The position numbers and the translations under genes were made by a program. The notes beneath the pieces are model-generated. The model worked only from the letters and a program-made list of their open reading frames with translations. It was not told the origin of the DNA and ran no database searches. Source: Melioribacteraceae bacterium (GTDB lineage Bacteria; Bacteroidota; Ignavibacteria; Ignavibacteriales; Melioribacteraceae). Taken from it: DNA of 58,705 nt. Shown here one piece after another: positions 58,031-58,705 of this stretch. The stretch lies in NCBI GenBank assembly GCA_021740785.1, contig JAIOZI010000028.1, positions 1-58,705 on the forward strand. Reading direction: 5' to 3'. Each line of letters starts with the position of its first letter. The first letter of the stretch is position 1.

Positions 58031-58705
58031 TGAATCATTATAACTCGTGCATCATAGCCTGCGCCTCTACAATAAGTGTTTGTGCGGGGAAGTGATTCTG
58101 AACAGTCGTGTCATAAAAATCACAGTTGGGAAATTTTCGTCAAGTAAGAAGTTTGTGTTTATGAAATAATTGTAGAGCGATTCGCTGAATCGCTTATACT
58201 AATTTGAATGAAAGAATTTTTAGAGCCGATCAGGCAATCGGCTCTACATAACTGAAAACCACTCGCGCATTCATGCTCTTATTGAGATCCCGGTATTGCC
58301 AATTAAAACCAATTGCCTAGTTGGAATGATTGATTGCTAAAAAGCAATTCATAACTCACCCCAACTTTTCCCCTCTCTTTTCCGAGAGGGGAACGAGTAC
58401 AATCAACAAGGAAAAGGCTTATCTCGGGACATCAAGTCCCACTCTTTGACGATAAACCATAAAACCAGTGTCGAGAAGTTCCTCATGCACTTATCAGTTA
58501 CGGCGGATAAAGGTTCTCGACACCCGAATATATTCCATAAATCATAATTGATTAGGGTAGCAGTTCCCGTCACTGTAAGAACCTCCAACCTCGTAGAGGT
58601 TGAAATTACTGTAGACTGATGAAATAACCATATGATTTAATCCTTGTAGAGGATTTATAATTGAAAACAATTTGTGAATATGATTTTATAGATCATCTCC
58701 AATGA
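58031..58705. repeat. Hairpin-rich intergenic region, no gene
   Basis: This 675-bp tail has no credible ORF. It holds a series of palindromes: AGCGATTC/GAATCGCT at 58176-58194; TAGAGCCGAT/ATCGGCTCTA at 58221-58246; ATTGCT/AGCAAT at 58333-58348; TTCCCCTCTC/GAGAGGGGAA at 58368-58393; GGGAC/GTCCC at 58426-58440; GTGTCGAGAA/TTCTCGACAC at 58468-58523 with a 36-nt spacer; CAACCTC/GAGGTTG at 58586-58602; and AATCC/GGATT at 58639-58655. The phrase TGTAGAGC or GTAGAGG recurs next to several of them. They look like small dispersed intergenic repeats accumulated in one place. Confidence 0.6.

Noticed and set aside
58403-58588. Minus-strand 61-residue frame in the terminal spacer
   Set aside because: It crosses several hairpins, has no ribosome-binding site and no recognisable family pattern.

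Overview
The window comes from an AT-rich bacterium of the Bacteroidota/Chlorobiota (FCB) group, most likely class Ignavibacteria. The evidence is two secreted proteins whose C-termini carry a 'SLEQNYPNPFNP'-type Por (type IX secretion) sorting domain, an RpoD without region 1.1 that begins like Bacteroidota RpoD, Chlorobi/Bacteroidota-like EF-Tu and ribosomal proteins, and promoter boxes resembling TAnnTTTG. No rRNA gene and no complete mobile element is present.

Layout. 1-14.2 kb holds dispersed genes: a truncated Asp-box T9SS protein (minus strand), gdhA, a large receiver plus PEP-synthase-like ATP-grasp protein, a class I aminotransferase, an M16 protease, a short nuoG-nuoH-nuoI cluster of complex I, and a LamG-like T9SS protein. 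14.2-16.6 kb holds a ComM/YifB AAA+ protein followed by a decayed segment with a 5'-truncated HEPN-like gene between short direct repeats. 16.6-18.0 kb is a tRNA cluster (Tyr, Gly, Thr, later Trp) whose tRNA-Thr is followed by five 65-bp tandem copies of a degenerate tRNA-Thr-like unit. 17.8-48.5 kb is one nearly unbroken, same-strand informational supercluster: rpmG-tRNA-Trp-secE-nusG-rplKAJL-rpoBC, rpsL-rpsG-fusA-tuf, then the complete S10-spc-alpha series from rpsJ to rplQ, with a tRNA-Gln gene between rplR and rpsE. 48.5-55.1 kb holds ysxC, a membrane GAF/degenerate-GGDEF protein, and a tightly packed run of deoB, a VapB-like small protein, a PIN-domain protein, two EutN/CcmL microcompartment vertex proteins, rpoD and an NlpC/P60 lipoprotein. 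55.2-58.0 kb holds fumC and two membrane proteins. The last 675 bp is gene-free and dense in hairpins.

How it works together. The core builds ribosomes, RNA polymerase, translation factors and the Sec channel. The flanks supply ammonium assimilation (GdhA), transamination, respiration (NuoGHI, FumC) and nucleoside-sugar metabolism (DeoB) beside shell-vertex genes that hint at a sugar-phosphate or aldehyde microcompartment encoded elsewhere. The two observations most worth following are the tRNA-Thr-derived tandem array and the deoB / VapB-PIN / EutN-EutN / rpoD cluster.
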